A stretch of DNA of 36,490 nt from Verrucomicrobiota bacterium (GCA_030604905.1 JAUVVA010000028.1:1-36490); one strand, 5' to 3'. Counted from the first letter of the stretch, positions 9,401 through 16,646 are shown. Notes: generated from the letters alone by a model not told the origin. A program made the numbers and translations.

Positions 9401-9975
9401 AGTTGGAAACGCTTGCCACCGAGATCGTCGAGCAGGTGAAGGCCCGCGGACCCTTCCTCTCGCTCGCCGATTTCGTGAACCGCCGCCTCATCGCGGCCGC
9501 CGACGACGCCGCCGCGCCCGCGGCGGGCGCGAGAGATCTGCGCGTCGGCCTCGGTGGGGTCCTGCACCAAGCCATCCGGAGCGCCAATTTGAACGGTGTC
9601 ACCAACGCGCGGTATTCCCCGGCTCCGCCCAACCGCAGCGGCAACGTCGCCGATCCCGCGCATCTCCAGCCGCACCGCATCGTGGACTTCCCGGGCTGGG
9701 TGACCCAAGCCGATCTGCTGCAGTCCATCGGGCCCGCGCTCAGCGCGCGTTCCGACACCTTCGTGATTCGCACCTATGGCGATGTCCGCAACCCCGCGAC
9801 CGGCGAGATCGAGGGCAGAGCCTGGTGCGAGGCCGTCGTGCAACGTCGGATCGACTATGTGAACCCCGCCGATGCCGCCGACGCCAGTCTCGCCTCGCTG
9901 AGCCAGGAGAGTCGGGACTTTGGCCGACGTTTTGAGATCATCTCCTTCCGCTGGCTCGACCAAAACAGCTTATGA
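6445..9975 (+). CDS. Verru_Chthon cassette protein A-like giant pseudopilin-type protein
   Basis: The protein has 1176 residues. The N-terminus reads MRFPRPRRARG then FALIVTIVLVAFLVLILVGLATF, a type IV prepilin-like signal: basic leader, Gly11-Phe12 processing site and hydrophobic helix. It lacks Glu at mature position 5, like minor pseudopilin GspK. Next comes a conserved segment, QNALMALNLAIGELQRTAGPDQRVTAPS (about 51-78). Near the C-terminus are WAGHRPLTRAELETLATEIV, KARGPFLSLADFVNRRL and a final FGRRFEIISFRWLDQ. These match my knowledge of the Verru_Chthon cassette protein A family, whose function is unknown. In the described cassettes three prepilin-like partners (B, C, D) accompany A; none is visible here. 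I chose the ATG at 6445 because it places the prepilin leader correctly. Its stop overlaps the next start by 4 bases. Confidence 0.85.
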   Translation: MRFPRPRRARGFALIVTIVLVAFLVLILVGLATFTRVETQVASNTQQLSQARQNALMALNLAIGELQRTAGPDQRVTAPSNLAPAALASGVGSSDEQPFITGVWRHEAGTATDLPTRAYSPRLVSWLVSGNENMAETAAPPVTPASIAALPVPAAGNDVVWLVNTNTVEQSGTISAANPDRRIRLNTTPIRAAAGSVPGFDATGPDPTIGHYAWWVGDEGVKARLDLIDPYAAQGQLLNRTGLSADETAARVSSLQSANPRLLNGAGGAALSGFPVNDPVLRRLVTREQLPFIGTGAVANPASWRQNFHGVTPHSFGLLTDTRAGGLRQDMSYLLSRTTLGAFRTALGQSYNPIVTGYNPGANTSNQIVQPGVSVPAWMPAFPSAGTLPPVGPTWEQLWSYSRMPTEVTGPGTGVLEARTQTQTRHGFSPVLLQAKVFFGIRRVPTGVDETYNLHLHIFPVFVLGNPHSVAMHGTFNINFVANNAVRWRARPEPDAAPPDTGFAALGLSDLNNVTFRIVVDASDPLPAGGARAYSLETGLSGNGWDASSFSYLFATNGVYLMGDYSTAVSLRHVITDGDGVPVVRVGPDSESPALLVNGALRALAILWDGSPSGHETVHQFYNSELAVDTAAAWASPRIGNSDEIARGNGYQQRHIDQFDGPLGPPAPPGSDNVTSGIFGDTNMRATYLRPSVNTTPAASGTGFNSSDSHSRYPLFTNGRFWRNHSFFDGVNDRITVRPDNKTVPWVTNYKNTGAGGPPLIDTNILFTIPRQPLNSIAQLQHFNASGYLHTGSQGFNISFGSVPAVNSFAGRIAAAAAYQVPYPIGNSAASKFIAREALERDTTLAGVYRDASYLLNSALWDRFHFSSFTYASSDSNDFNDRNLITRNHRHTPFPNAGAPVTVASTTPSTAATRLGVAGAFNVNSTSVEAWTAFLGGMLGVSFSDSSDVAIAPFPRSLAHTSGSANAGGGVSDNAWAGHRPLTRAELETLATEIVEQVKARGPFLSLADFVNRRLIAAADDAAAPAAGARDLRVGLGGVLHQAIRSANLNGVTNARYSPAPPNRSGNVADPAHLQPHRIVDFPGWVTQADLLQSIGPALSARSDTFVIRTYGDVRNPATGEIEGRAWCEAVVQRRIDYVNPADAADASLASLSQESRDFGRRFEIISFRWLDQNSL

Positions 9976-10766
9976 GCCTCCGTTCCGTTCCCTTCTTCTT
10001 GGTCCTTCTTCTCCTTGTGCGCGGGCCGCTGCTCGCGAGTCCCGAGCAGCCAACGCCGTTCCGGGTAAACGCGTTCAGCTACGAGGTGCCTTTCGCCGGT
10101 CTGCATGTGTTGCGAGGCGTGGAGCATCTGCCGATCGACGTGCAGCCCTTCACGCCGGGACGGCACCTCGAGTTGCCCGGCACGTCCCGGTCGCTTGAAT
10201 TTTTCCTCGATGCCAAGGCACCCCGGGAAGCCGCCGCCGCGCCTGCGGAAGGGGCTGCTCCCGGCGCTCCGCCCCATGTGCCGGAGTGGCGCAAGGTGGC
10301 CACGGTGCAACTGCCGGCCACCGGACGGGATTTCACCTTGGTTTTCGTCCCGCAGCAGGGGCAAGCGGAGCCCTTCCGCGTGGTCACGATCGACAATTCA
10401 GCGGACGCCTTTCCGGCGGGGACGATCCGGCTGATAAACTTCAGCCCGCATCCGGTCGCTTTGCAGCTTGGTGCCGAGCAATCCACTCTCGCGCCCGGGG
10501 CGCAGATGCTGAAGACGCCGCAGCTCGACGACAAGTTCAGGTCCTATCTCCAGGTCGCCTATAGTGTAGGGGGCCAGTGGCAGGTCTTTCATCAAGGGCC
10601 GCTATCCCTGCTGCCCGAGCGTCGGGCCACGGTGATCATCACCTACTCGTCGACCTACTTGCACATGGTCGGCTCCGAGCGTCCGCGCGGGCGTGATGGG
10701 AGGATCGCGCCGGAGATGCTGACGATCCAGTGGGTGGACCGCCCGCGGGTGGAACGACGTGGATAG
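9972..10766 (+). CDS. Secreted protein of unknown function coupled to the Verru_Chthon A gene
   Basis: The protein has 264 residues. A signal peptide (MSLRSVPFFLVLLLLVRGPLLAS) is followed by an extracytoplasmic region without Cys pairs or catalytic motifs that I recognise. Residues about 24-75 carry FRVNAFSYEVPFAGLHVLRGVEHL. After an Ala/Pro-rich linker (about 85-100) comes a beta-rich module with FTLVFVPQ, IRLINFSPHPVALQLG and STLAPGAQML. This resembles the extracellular beta-sandwich logic of DUF4397-like domains, but only loosely. The ATG overlaps the stop of the upstream gene (ATGA), which implies translational coupling and probably a stoichiometric partnership with the giant pseudopilin-like protein. 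The function is unknown. Confidence 0.85.
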   Translation: MSLRSVPFFLVLLLLVRGPLLASPEQPTPFRVNAFSYEVPFAGLHVLRGVEHLPIDVQPFTPGRHLELPGTSRSLEFFLDAKAPREAAAAPAEGAAPGAPPHVPEWRKVATVQLPATGRDFTLVFVPQQGQAEPFRVVTIDNSADAFPAGTIRLINFSPHPVALQLGAEQSTLAPGAQMLKTPQLDDKFRSYLQVAYSVGGQWQVFHQGPLSLLPERRATVIITYSSTYLHMVGSERPRGRDGRIAPEMLTIQWVDRPRVERRG

Positions 10767-11144
10767 CGTCCCGCGGAGCGGGTGCGCGTCAGATGTGTGG
10801 AGATGTCGAGCGGGTCTCGGTGACCTGTTCCTGCTCGATTGATCCCGGACTCCGCGATTGTCTCGGCGGGGTATCGCGCAAGGTGGTGCGGCGGAAGCTT
10901 GTCGCGGAATCCCGACGTGCACCTGGAAGGTGCAGGGAGCGGATGACGCGGAGAGCTGGCGGCCATAAGCGTGGGTGAGACGACCCGCGACAAGCGCGCA
11001 TCGTTCGGCGGCCGGTGCTACATCCGGAGGCAGGTGTGGCGTCTACCCGCCAGCGCCCAATGAAACGCCCCGCTCCCGGCGGGGCCGGGATGGCGGGGCG
11101 GTGAAGCGGCGGCGCGGGGCGTCGCCAAGACGTGGGGCTCGAAC
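10767..11144. other. Structured intergenic region between convergent genes
   Basis: This 378-base stretch has no convincing ORF. After the stop codon a short CCCGC/GCGGG hairpin (10770-10782) lacks a T-run. A perfect 11-bp inverted repeat pairs GCTTGTCGCGG (10897-10907) with CCGCGACAAGC (10985-10995). Inside it TGCACCT (10918-10924) pairs with AGGTGCA (10928-10934). GCTGGCGG (10955-10962) pairs with CCGCCAGC (11047-11054), which crosses the first pairing. The region ends in the terminator of the opposite gene at 11066-11100. A small structured RNA is possible but not shown. Confidence 0.5.
11056..11100 (-). terminator. Intrinsic terminator of the PEP-CTERM gene
   Basis: Arms CGCCCCGC (11066-11073) and GCGGGGCG (11093-11100) continue into TCCCGGC (11074-11080) and GCCGGGA (11084-11090). 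This gives a 15-bp stem with a 2-base bulge and a GGG loop. On the minus strand it is followed by TTTCATTGG, a weak T-tract. It lies 45 bases after the stop of the minus-strand PEP-CTERM gene. Confidence 0.75.
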
Positions 11145-12785
11145 TTAGCGACGGCGGCGGCGCGAGGCGGCGAAGCCGAGGGCGCCAAGGCCGGCGAGCG
11201 CGGCGAAGGCCGAGGGCTCGGGGATCACTTGGGCCGTGAGAATGCCGGTGGCGACATCGAGGCTGAAGTTGTAGTTGTTGCTGGAGAAGGCGCTGATGTC
11301 GCCGTAACTGCCGCTGAAGCCGGAGCCGGAGAGATTCACGGAGGTGAAGGTGCCGGAGACGGTCGCATCCCAGAGGTTCCAGCTGCGCTCGTTGCCGAGA
11401 TTCGCGGTGGTAAAGACAAGCTCGAGGATCGAGTTGCTCAGCGTCAGCGAGGGGGCGACGAGACGGGCAGCCGTGATGTCGGCCGCGCCGAGGTCGAAGC
11501 GCAGGTCGCCGTTGGTGGAGTTGAGGCCGCGGCTGAAGGACAGCGCGCCGTCCCGGATGTGGATCACGCCGGTGTTGGCGTTGGTGCCGGAGGCTGCGGA
11601 TTGGATCTCGCTGATGCCCGCTCCGGATTTCACCAGAAGACCATCATTGGTGAAGATCGTATCCTTGGAGGAGTTTCCGATGCGGCTGGCATCGTTGAGG
11701 TTGATCACTCCGGTGCTCGTGTTGGTGACGACGAAAGACGCGAACTGCGCGGTGAGGTTGGTAAACTGGACAAACTCGGCGCGGCTGGTGCCGTGGAGGT
11801 TGATTGTGCCGCTGTTGGAGATGGCAGGAGCGTCGGCGGATCCCGTAAAGGCGGAGTTGGTGCGGTGGGTGAGCACCAGGCGACCGTTGCTGGAAGCATC
11901 GCCGGAGACGCCGAGGTTGATCGTGGCGCCGGCCTCGTTTGATACGAGGGAGGTCTTGCTGCCGTTCGAGTTGCTGCGTGAGGCGAGTTGGAGGGTGGAG
12001 CCGTTACCGATGTTGACCGTGCCGCCGCTGCTGTTGGTCAGCGTAGCTGCGCCGTTGGAGGTCGAAGCGGTGTTGAGTGTTCCGATGGTCGCCACGTTGG
12101 TGACGTTTATCGTGCCGGCGTTGGTCACGACCGTGTCGTAGCGGCGTTCTTGAGTGCCAAAGCCGCCGATCACCGCACCGCCGTCGCTGAGGGAGATCGC
12201 ACCGCTGGCCGATCCCATGTTGAGAACACCGAAGTTCTGGAAAGAGAGGTCACGGTTGGCGGCGGTCTGGCTACGCGCGATGAATCCGGCCGCGTTTCCG
12301 CTGCTCGGACCGTTGGTGAGATTGAAGGTGCCTCGGTTGATCAAACCCACATTCTCCGCGCCGCCTGCGCCTAAAATGATGCGACCGTCGCCGGAAAGCG
12401 TGGTGACCACCTGATCCACCCCGACTCCGCTCCCCAGATTCGTCTCAAAGGCTGTTCCCGCGGCGGATAGGGTGAGGGAGTTTTGAAGCGAAAAGGTGTT
12501 GGTGACGCCCGGCGTGCTGGTCGTCTGGTTGAAGGTGACCGTGTTGGCGACGGCATTGGTGCCGGAAGAGGTAACCGTGCGTGAGCCGGACGTGACGTCG
12601 TTTAAGCGAATGTTGTTGCCGGTTCCGGGCACGCTGTTTGTGGACCAGTTGCTGGCGGTGTTCCAGAGGCCGGAGGCGTTCGAGTCGCCGTTGCCGGTCC
12701 AGATGGTCTGGGCGCTGGCGGAGACAGCAACGAGAGACATGGCGGCCAGGAGGCGCGCCGCGTGGCGGGTGGGGGTGGGGTTCAT
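11145..12785 (-). CDS. PEP-CTERM sorting-domain protein with beta-helix-like repeats
   Basis: The protein has 546 residues. A Sec signal peptide (AARLLAAMSLVAVSASAQ) is followed by TIWTGNGDSNASGLWNTASNW, a segment typical of autotransporter-like passenger proteins. The middle is low in charge and rich in Asn, Gly, Ser and Thr, with recurring units such as NSGTINLHGTSRAEF, NTGVIHIRDGALSF and STGVINLNDASRIGN; this fits a right-handed beta-helix. The C-terminus is a complete PEP-CTERM signal: VIPEPSAFAALAGLGALGFA (520-539), then ASRRRRR. In this system an exosortase recognises PEP, processes the tail and sends the protein to the surface or the exopolysaccharide matrix. No exosortase gene is in the window. 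The ATG at 12785 has no evident ribosome binding site. Confidence 0.92.
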   Translation of the reverse strand: MNPTPTRHAARLLAAMSLVAVSASAQTIWTGNGDSNASGLWNTASNWSTNSVPGTGNNIRLNDVTSGSRTVTSSGTNAVANTVTFNQTTSTPGVTNTFSLQNSLTLSAAGTAFETNLGSGVGVDQVVTTLSGDGRIILGAGGAENVGLINRGTFNLTNGPSSGNAAGFIARSQTAANRDLSFQNFGVLNMGSASGAISLSDGGAVIGGFGTQERRYDTVVTNAGTINVTNVATIGTLNTASTSNGAATLTNSSGGTVNIGNGSTLQLASRSNSNGSKTSLVSNEAGATINLGVSGDASSNGRLVLTHRTNSAFTGSADAPAISNSGTINLHGTSRAEFVQFTNLTAQFASFVVTNTSTGVINLNDASRIGNSSKDTIFTNDGLLVKSGAGISEIQSAASGTNANTGVIHIRDGALSFSRGLNSTNGDLRFDLGAADITAARLVAPSLTLSNSILELVFTTANLGNERSWNLWDATVSGTFTSVNLSGSGFSGSYGDISAFSSNNYNFSLDVATGILTAQVIPEPSAFAALAGLGALGFAASRRRRR

Positions 12786-13008
12786 GTTTTGGCGGCTGGT
12801 GGGCCTTGCGAGGGAGTGTCTGCGCGAGGAAATCGAGCGCGACCAGCGGCGCCTTGTTCTTTCTGAAGACTAACCCGCGTGTCTCCCCCGAATCGGGTCG
12901 ACCGAAGGCGATCTGCGGCAGTTTCTTGGGCGGGTAATCGCGGTTCGCGGGCCGGGCTCCGCGTTGGCGCGCCGGGTTCTCCGTGATCTGGCCGCGGAAA
13001 AATCGTGC

Positions 13009-14049
13009 TTAGCGACGCGCTGGCGGCGGAGGCAGTCGGAACTCCACCGTCGGGGCGGTCTCCTCGCCGGGAGGCGTGGCCGGGGCGGGGGTCGCCGCGG
13101 GCGCGGCGGCGGGGGAAACCGGAACGACTCGCGTGACGCCGCTCGTTTGCGGCGCGACGGGCGAGGCGGGCGCGACCGGACGGAGTGCCACGGGCGGGCC
13201 GGTGAAGACGGAGTTGGCGGGGATCTTGGCGAATCCGTCCTCGATGAAGCGGCGCACATGCGCGTCGCGGGTTCGCGCGTCCGGGCTTCCCATCACGACG
13301 ACGATGACGCGTTTGGATCCGCGCTGGGCGGTGGCGACGAGGCAAAAGCCGGCGGCGCGGGTGAAGCCGGTCTTCAGGCCATCGCACCCTTCCACGGCGC
13401 CGAGGAGGCGGTTGTGGTTGCGCATGGGCAGGGGCTCGGGGCGGACGCCGGCGCCGAAGGGACGGACGCGCAGCGAGCTGAAGCGGGCGACGTCGGTGCG
13501 GGAAACGAGTTCACGGGCGAGCAGGGCGAGGTCGCGCGGGGACGTGAGGTCGCCGTCCTCGGTGCGGCGGCTGGCCGGGGGGAGGCCATGGGGGGAGCGA
13601 AAAACGGTGTTGCGCATGCCGAGGCTCTGCGCGCGGGCGTTCATGAGCGCGACGAAGGCCTCGCGGCCGCCGGCCAGCTGGGTGAGGGCGTGGGCGGCGT
13701 CGTTGGCGGACTCGACCATGGTCGCGAAGAGCAGCTCCTCGACGCTGAAGGTCTCGCCCTCGGCGAGGTGCACCTGGGTGCCGCCCATGCGCTGGTCGGC
13801 GAGGGTGGCGGTGACGGGGGTGTCGAGGCGGGCCTGGCCGGCGGCGATCAGGTCGTGCACGACGAGGAAGGTCATCAGCTTGGTCACGCTGGCGGGAGGC
13901 GAGACGAAGTCGGCGTTTTCCTCGTGCAGAATGGCGCCGCTGGCGGCGTCCATGACGATCGCGCCGCGGAATTCGGCGCGGGCGGCGGCGAGGCCGAGGA
14001 AGAGCAGAGTGACGAGGGCGAGGAGACGGGAGAGGCGCGGGGCCGACAT
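13009..14049 (-). CDS. D-alanyl-D-alanine carboxypeptidase, peptidase family S11
   Basis: The protein has 346 residues. A signal peptide (SRLLALVTLLFLGLAAARA) precedes a complete S11 penicillin-binding domain. The catalytic motifs are SVTK (54-57, nucleophile Ser54), SAN (114-116) and KTG (226-228), with DGLKTGFTRAAGFC around the last. The enzyme trims the terminal D-Ala from peptidoglycan pentapeptides in the periplasm and so limits cross-linking. The usual PBP5 C-terminal beta domain and amphipathic anchor are absent. Instead the last 75 or so residues are Pro/Ala/Val-rich and end in PTVEFRLPPPPARR, so the protein may be soluble or held through its tail (inference). It lies downstream of ispH on the same strand. 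Confidence 0.93.
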   Translation of the reverse strand: MSAPRLSRLLALVTLLFLGLAAARAEFRGAIVMDAASGAILHEENADFVSPPASVTKLMTFLVVHDLIAAGQARLDTPVTATLADQRMGGTQVHLAEGETFSVEELLFATMVESANDAAHALTQLAGGREAFVALMNARAQSLGMRNTVFRSPHGLPPASRRTEDGDLTSPRDLALLARELVSRTDVARFSSLRVRPFGAGVRPEPLPMRNHNRLLGAVEGCDGLKTGFTRAAGFCLVATAQRGSKRVIVVVMGSPDARTRDAHVRRFIEDGFAKIPANSVFTGPPVALRPVAPASPVAPQTSGVTRVVPVSPAAAPAATPAPATPPGEETAPTVEFRLPPPPARR

Positions 14050-14160
14050 GGCGGTGAAAAAAGTCGCCGAGGAGCGAGCGCGGGCAGGGGTGGGCGAGCG
14101 AGCGCGAAAGCGTCGCGGGAGTAGGAATGCGAGGGGCGGCGGGAGGGGGTGAGGAATAGC

Positions 14161-14220
14161 CCCTGGGACCTATGGGCCCCACCGGCACTCCGGCCCCACC
14201 GGCCCCCAGGACCTAGGGCC
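14161..14220. repeat. Short degenerate direct repeats at the ispH 3' end
   Basis: GGCCCCACCGGC occurs at 14175-14186 and again at 14192-14203. It is flanked by the near-repeats GGGACCTATGGGCC (14165-14178) and AGGACCTAGGGCC (14208-14220). The array overlaps the stop codon of ispH and fills part of the gap before the carboxypeptidase gene. It looks like a microsatellite-type array, not a terminator. Confidence 0.5.
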
Positions 14221-15925
14221 GCTCCAGCTCCGCCAGCACGCTCTCGATCGGACGGAGGAGGTGGGCGGGGAAGAGCGCGTTGATGCGGGTGATGACCGCC
14301 TGGATGAGGCCGTCGGGGCAACTGGCGCCGCCGGTGATGAGGATGCGGCGGGGCGCGGCGAAGTCTTCGCCGGGCCAGAGCGGGCGCGTCTCGGTGTGGC
14401 CGCCGGAGGCGTAACCGCCGCCGGCCGGGAAGACGTAGTGCGCGACCTCGTCGAGCGAGCGGATGTCGGCCTCGCTCTGGATGAAGAAAGCCATGCGGCC
14501 GAGCTTCTCCTCGCAGACGCGGTAGAGCTGGAAGGTGTTGGAGGAGTTTTTCCCGCCGATGACGAAGGCGGCGTCGAGAGGCTGGGCGAGGGCGCGACCG
14601 AGGGCGTCCTGATTGACCTGGGTGGCGTAACAGAGGGTGTCGGTGCGTCCGCTGCCGCCGACGCGCGCGGGGGTGCCGGGCTGGTCCGGGCCGCAGGCGG
14701 CGGCGTAGGCGAGGCGCAGGTGCTCGATGATTTCGCGGGTCTCGTTGACGAGGAGCGTGGTCTGGTTGACGACAGCGACGCGCTCGAGGTGTCGGGCCAC
14801 GGAGAAGCCCTCGGTGAAGCGGCCGGCGAAGGCGGCCTCGAAGCGGGCCTGCGCATCGGGCTGGTGACGGACCTGGAGCAGCCCGGCGAGGGCGCGGGCC
14901 TCGGCGAGGTTGCGCACGATGACGGCGGGCGCGTGGCGGCGGGTGTTGGAGAAGGTGGCCTTGGTCTCCTCGTGCTCGTGCTTGCCGTGGATGACGACGG
15001 TGTATCCATCGCGTCCATACGCGCGGGCGGCCTTCCAGACTTTCTCCACGAGCATGCAGGTGGCGTCGTAGGGGCGGACGGCGAGGCCGCGGCGCACGAG
15101 GCGGCGCTTGTCCTCGTCGGTGGCGCCAAAGGCGGGGATGATGACGATGTCCTCGGGCCGGAGCGTGTCCCAGCGCGCGGGGTCCTCCGGGGTGGCGGGC
15201 GAATCGGCGGTGATCTTGCGGCCGCGCACGGTGAAGGGCACGCCCTTGTCGGACTGGAGGTAGCGGAGGCCGCGGCGGAGGAGGTCGTCGTTGACGAAGG
15301 GGTTGTGGATGAGCTCCGAGAGCATGAAGACGCGCTTGCCGGGGTTTTCGGCGAGGGTCTCGTAGGCGCGCTCGATGGCGTTTTTCACGCCGAGGCAGAA
15401 GCCGAAGTGGCTGGGGAGCACGTAGCGCACGGCGCCGAAGTCGAGCGGCACGGGTTCGGCGGCGGAGCGCTCGTGGCGGCGGGCGAGGGCCTTGATCGCG
15501 GCGCAGAGCGAGGATTGGTAGAGCGCGCGGGAGAGCTGGTCCTGGGCGTAGATGGAGGTGTTGCGCTCGTGGGCGGGGCGAAACTTGTAGATGAAGTCGT
15601 TTTCGCCGAGGTGCAGGTAGGGTAGCTCGACGAGGCGCGGCTCGAGGGCGCTGAGGAGCGCGGCGAGCAGCGGGGTGTTCGCTCCGGGCGAGTGGAGCAA
15701 CTGGTCGTAGGAATAAAACACTACGCCGCTGTCGGCGGGCGGCTCGGCGAGGCTGGCGAGGACGACGCGGTGGGTCGCGCCGGCGTGGTGGAGCTCGAAG
15801 GCGAGGGAGGAGCGTTGCGCGCCCGGCAGGCTGGCGACGTCGGCGGGCTCGCGGCCCTGCGGGGTGAAGCGGATGGCGAGCCGGTTGTGGGCGTCGAAGG
15901 CGAGGATGATTTCGGAGGTGGGCAC
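14213..15925 (-). CDS. ispH: 4-hydroxy-3-methylbut-2-enyl diphosphate reductase with N-terminal extension
   Basis: IspH makes IPP and DMAPP from HMBPP in the last step of the MEP isoprenoid pathway, using a [4Fe-4S] cluster. The 570-residue protein has the three cluster cysteines in their family contexts: HFGFCLGVKNAIERAYE (C177), DATCMLVEKVWKAA (C290) and TDTLCYATQVNQDAL (C432). Substrate-site motifs are SELIHNPFV (H207), VIHGKHEHEETKAT (311-324) and FVIGGKNSSNT. HGK-HEET and NQTTLLVNET are typical of the plant/cyanobacterial branch. Residues 1 to about 165 precede the normal start of the fold and match no domain that I recognise. The GTG at 15925 is the first in-frame start after the vapC stop, 26 bases upstream, so co-transcription with vapBC is likely. 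Confidence 0.93.
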   Translation of the reverse strand: MPTSEIILAFDAHNRLAIRFTPQGREPADVASLPGAQRSSLAFELHHAGATHRVVLASLAEPPADSGVVFYSYDQLLHSPGANTPLLAALLSALEPRLVELPYLHLGENDFIYKFRPAHERNTSIYAQDQLSRALYQSSLCAAIKALARRHERSAAEPVPLDFGAVRYVLPSHFGFCLGVKNAIERAYETLAENPGKRVFMLSELIHNPFVNDDLLRRGLRYLQSDKGVPFTVRGRKITADSPATPEDPARWDTLRPEDIVIIPAFGATDEDKRRLVRRGLAVRPYDATCMLVEKVWKAARAYGRDGYTVVIHGKHEHEETKATFSNTRRHAPAVIVRNLAEARALAGLLQVRHQPDAQARFEAAFAGRFTEGFSVARHLERVAVVNQTTLLVNETREIIEHLRLAYAAACGPDQPGTPARVGGSGRTDTLCYATQVNQDALGRALAQPLDAAFVIGGKNSSNTFQLYRVCEEKLGRMAFFIQSEADIRSLDEVAHYVFPAGGGYASGGHTETRPLWPGEDFAAPRRILITGGASCPDGLIQAVITRINALFPAHLLRPIESVLAELERP

Positions 15926-15951
15926 GCGGGAGCGGTTCGGCGGTCAACGAG

Positions 15952-16356
15952 TCAAGGGTCGAGATCGGGAGGCAGGGAGAGCAGGTGGAGACCGGGGACG
16001 CGTTGGAAGTCCGAATCGAGCGTGAGCACGGAAGCGGAGAGTCGGAGCGCGGCGGCGGCGATGAGGGCGTCGGTGGCCTGGATGGGGTGGCCGGCGCGGT
16101 CCATTCGCCAGACGAGATCCCCGGTGGCGCGCCAGAGGCGCTCGTCGGTCGGCACATATTGCATGACCGCCATGAAGGCCTCGAGACGCTCGCGCACCCG
16201 TGGCACGCGAACGCCGCGCAAGACCTCGAGGCGGACCATGCCGCAGGTGACGAGGTTTACCGTGTCGTAGTGCTCAAAGAGGACGGAGACGGGGTCGAGC
16301 CGTCGCCGCATGAGCCGGATGTAGACGCTGCTATCGACGAGGATCGGAATGTCCAT
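15952..16356 (-). CDS. vapC: Type II toxin VapC, PIN-domain ribonuclease
   Basis: The protein has 134 residues, the usual VapC length. PIN-domain acidic residues are all visible: D8 in ILVDSSVYI, E44 in VRLEVLRG, D96 in ATDALIAAAAL, and D114/D116 in LTLDSDF. VapC toxins are Mg-dependent RNases that cleave tRNA or rRNA and are held inactive by VapB. I chose the ATG at 16356 because it starts directly before the conserved first strand; the frame is open for 22 more codons upstream, but these lie inside vapB. The start overlaps the vapB 3' end by 26 bases, the typical antitoxin-toxin arrangement. All catalytic residues are present, so the toxin is probably functional. Confidence 0.92.
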   Translation of the reverse strand: MDIPILVDSSVYIRLMRRRLDPVSVLFEHYDTVNLVTCGMVRLEVLRGVRVPRVRERLEAFMAVMQYVPTDERLWRATGDLVWRMDRAGHPIQATDALIAAAALRLSASVLTLDSDFQRVPGLHLLSLPPDLDP

Positions 16357-16624
16357 CGGCGTCGTAGAGCTTCGGATCTTCGGCCACCGCGTCGAGCGGG
16401 GCCGGGTAGACATTGCGGGCAAGCTTCTCGTCGTAGAGCGGGTCGATGGCGTCGGCGAGCTCGTCGGGGCTGAAGCCCAAGCCGTTTTTGCGGAAATCGC
16501 GGATGCGCATCTGACGATCCAGCTCCTTTAGCGCGGCCTCCACGGCCTCGGTCTTGCTCGGGAACTCGTATTCGCGCATCACCCTCTCCAGCAGGGCCTC
16601 GTCGATGTGCATGGTCATTTTCAT
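16331..16624 (-). CDS. vapB: Type II antitoxin, VapB family
   Basis: The protein has 97 residues. The N-terminus, MKMTMHIDEALLERVMREY followed by SKTEAVEAALKELDR, is the ribbon-helix-helix DNA-binding fold common in VapB antitoxins. The C-terminal half is acidic and is expected to wrap the toxin. It precedes vapC on the same strand and overlaps it by 26 bases. A perfect palindrome lies one base before the start codon, so the VapB-VapC complex probably represses its own operon there. No Shine-Dalgarno site fits in front of this ATG. A second ATG two codons later (MTMHIDEA) is possible. Confidence 0.9.
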   Translation of the reverse strand: MKMTMHIDEALLERVMREYEFPSKTEAVEAALKELDRQMRIRDFRKNGLGFSPDELADAIDPLYDEKLARNVYPAPLDAVAEDPKLYDADGHSDPRR

Positions 16625-16625
16625 C

Positions 16626-16646
16626 TTGCCATATCAGATATGGCAA
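16626..16646 (-). promoter_or_regulatory. Palindromic operator of the vapBC operon
   Basis: Arms TTGCCATATC (16626-16635) and GATATGGCAA (16637-16646) form a perfect 10-bp inverted repeat around a single A. It ends one base from the vapB start codon. On the minus strand a possible -35 TTGCCC lies 17 bases before TATCTG inside the palindrome, which would put the transcript start within a few bases of the ATG. Autorepression by VapBC through such a site is usual for the family. The promoter assignment is inference. Confidence 0.7.

Noticed and set aside
10789-11001. 70-codon minus ORF in the structured intergenic region
   Set aside because: Arg/Ser-rich, no start signal, and it overlaps the inverted repeats; no support as a gene.
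10918-11054. 5S rRNA or SRP RNA-like words (CTGGCGGCCATAAGCG, GGATGACGCG)
   Set aside because: The conserved 5S loop (CCGAACTC type) and the SRP GGAAG/AGCAG loop pair are absent, so the likeness is partial and probably chance.
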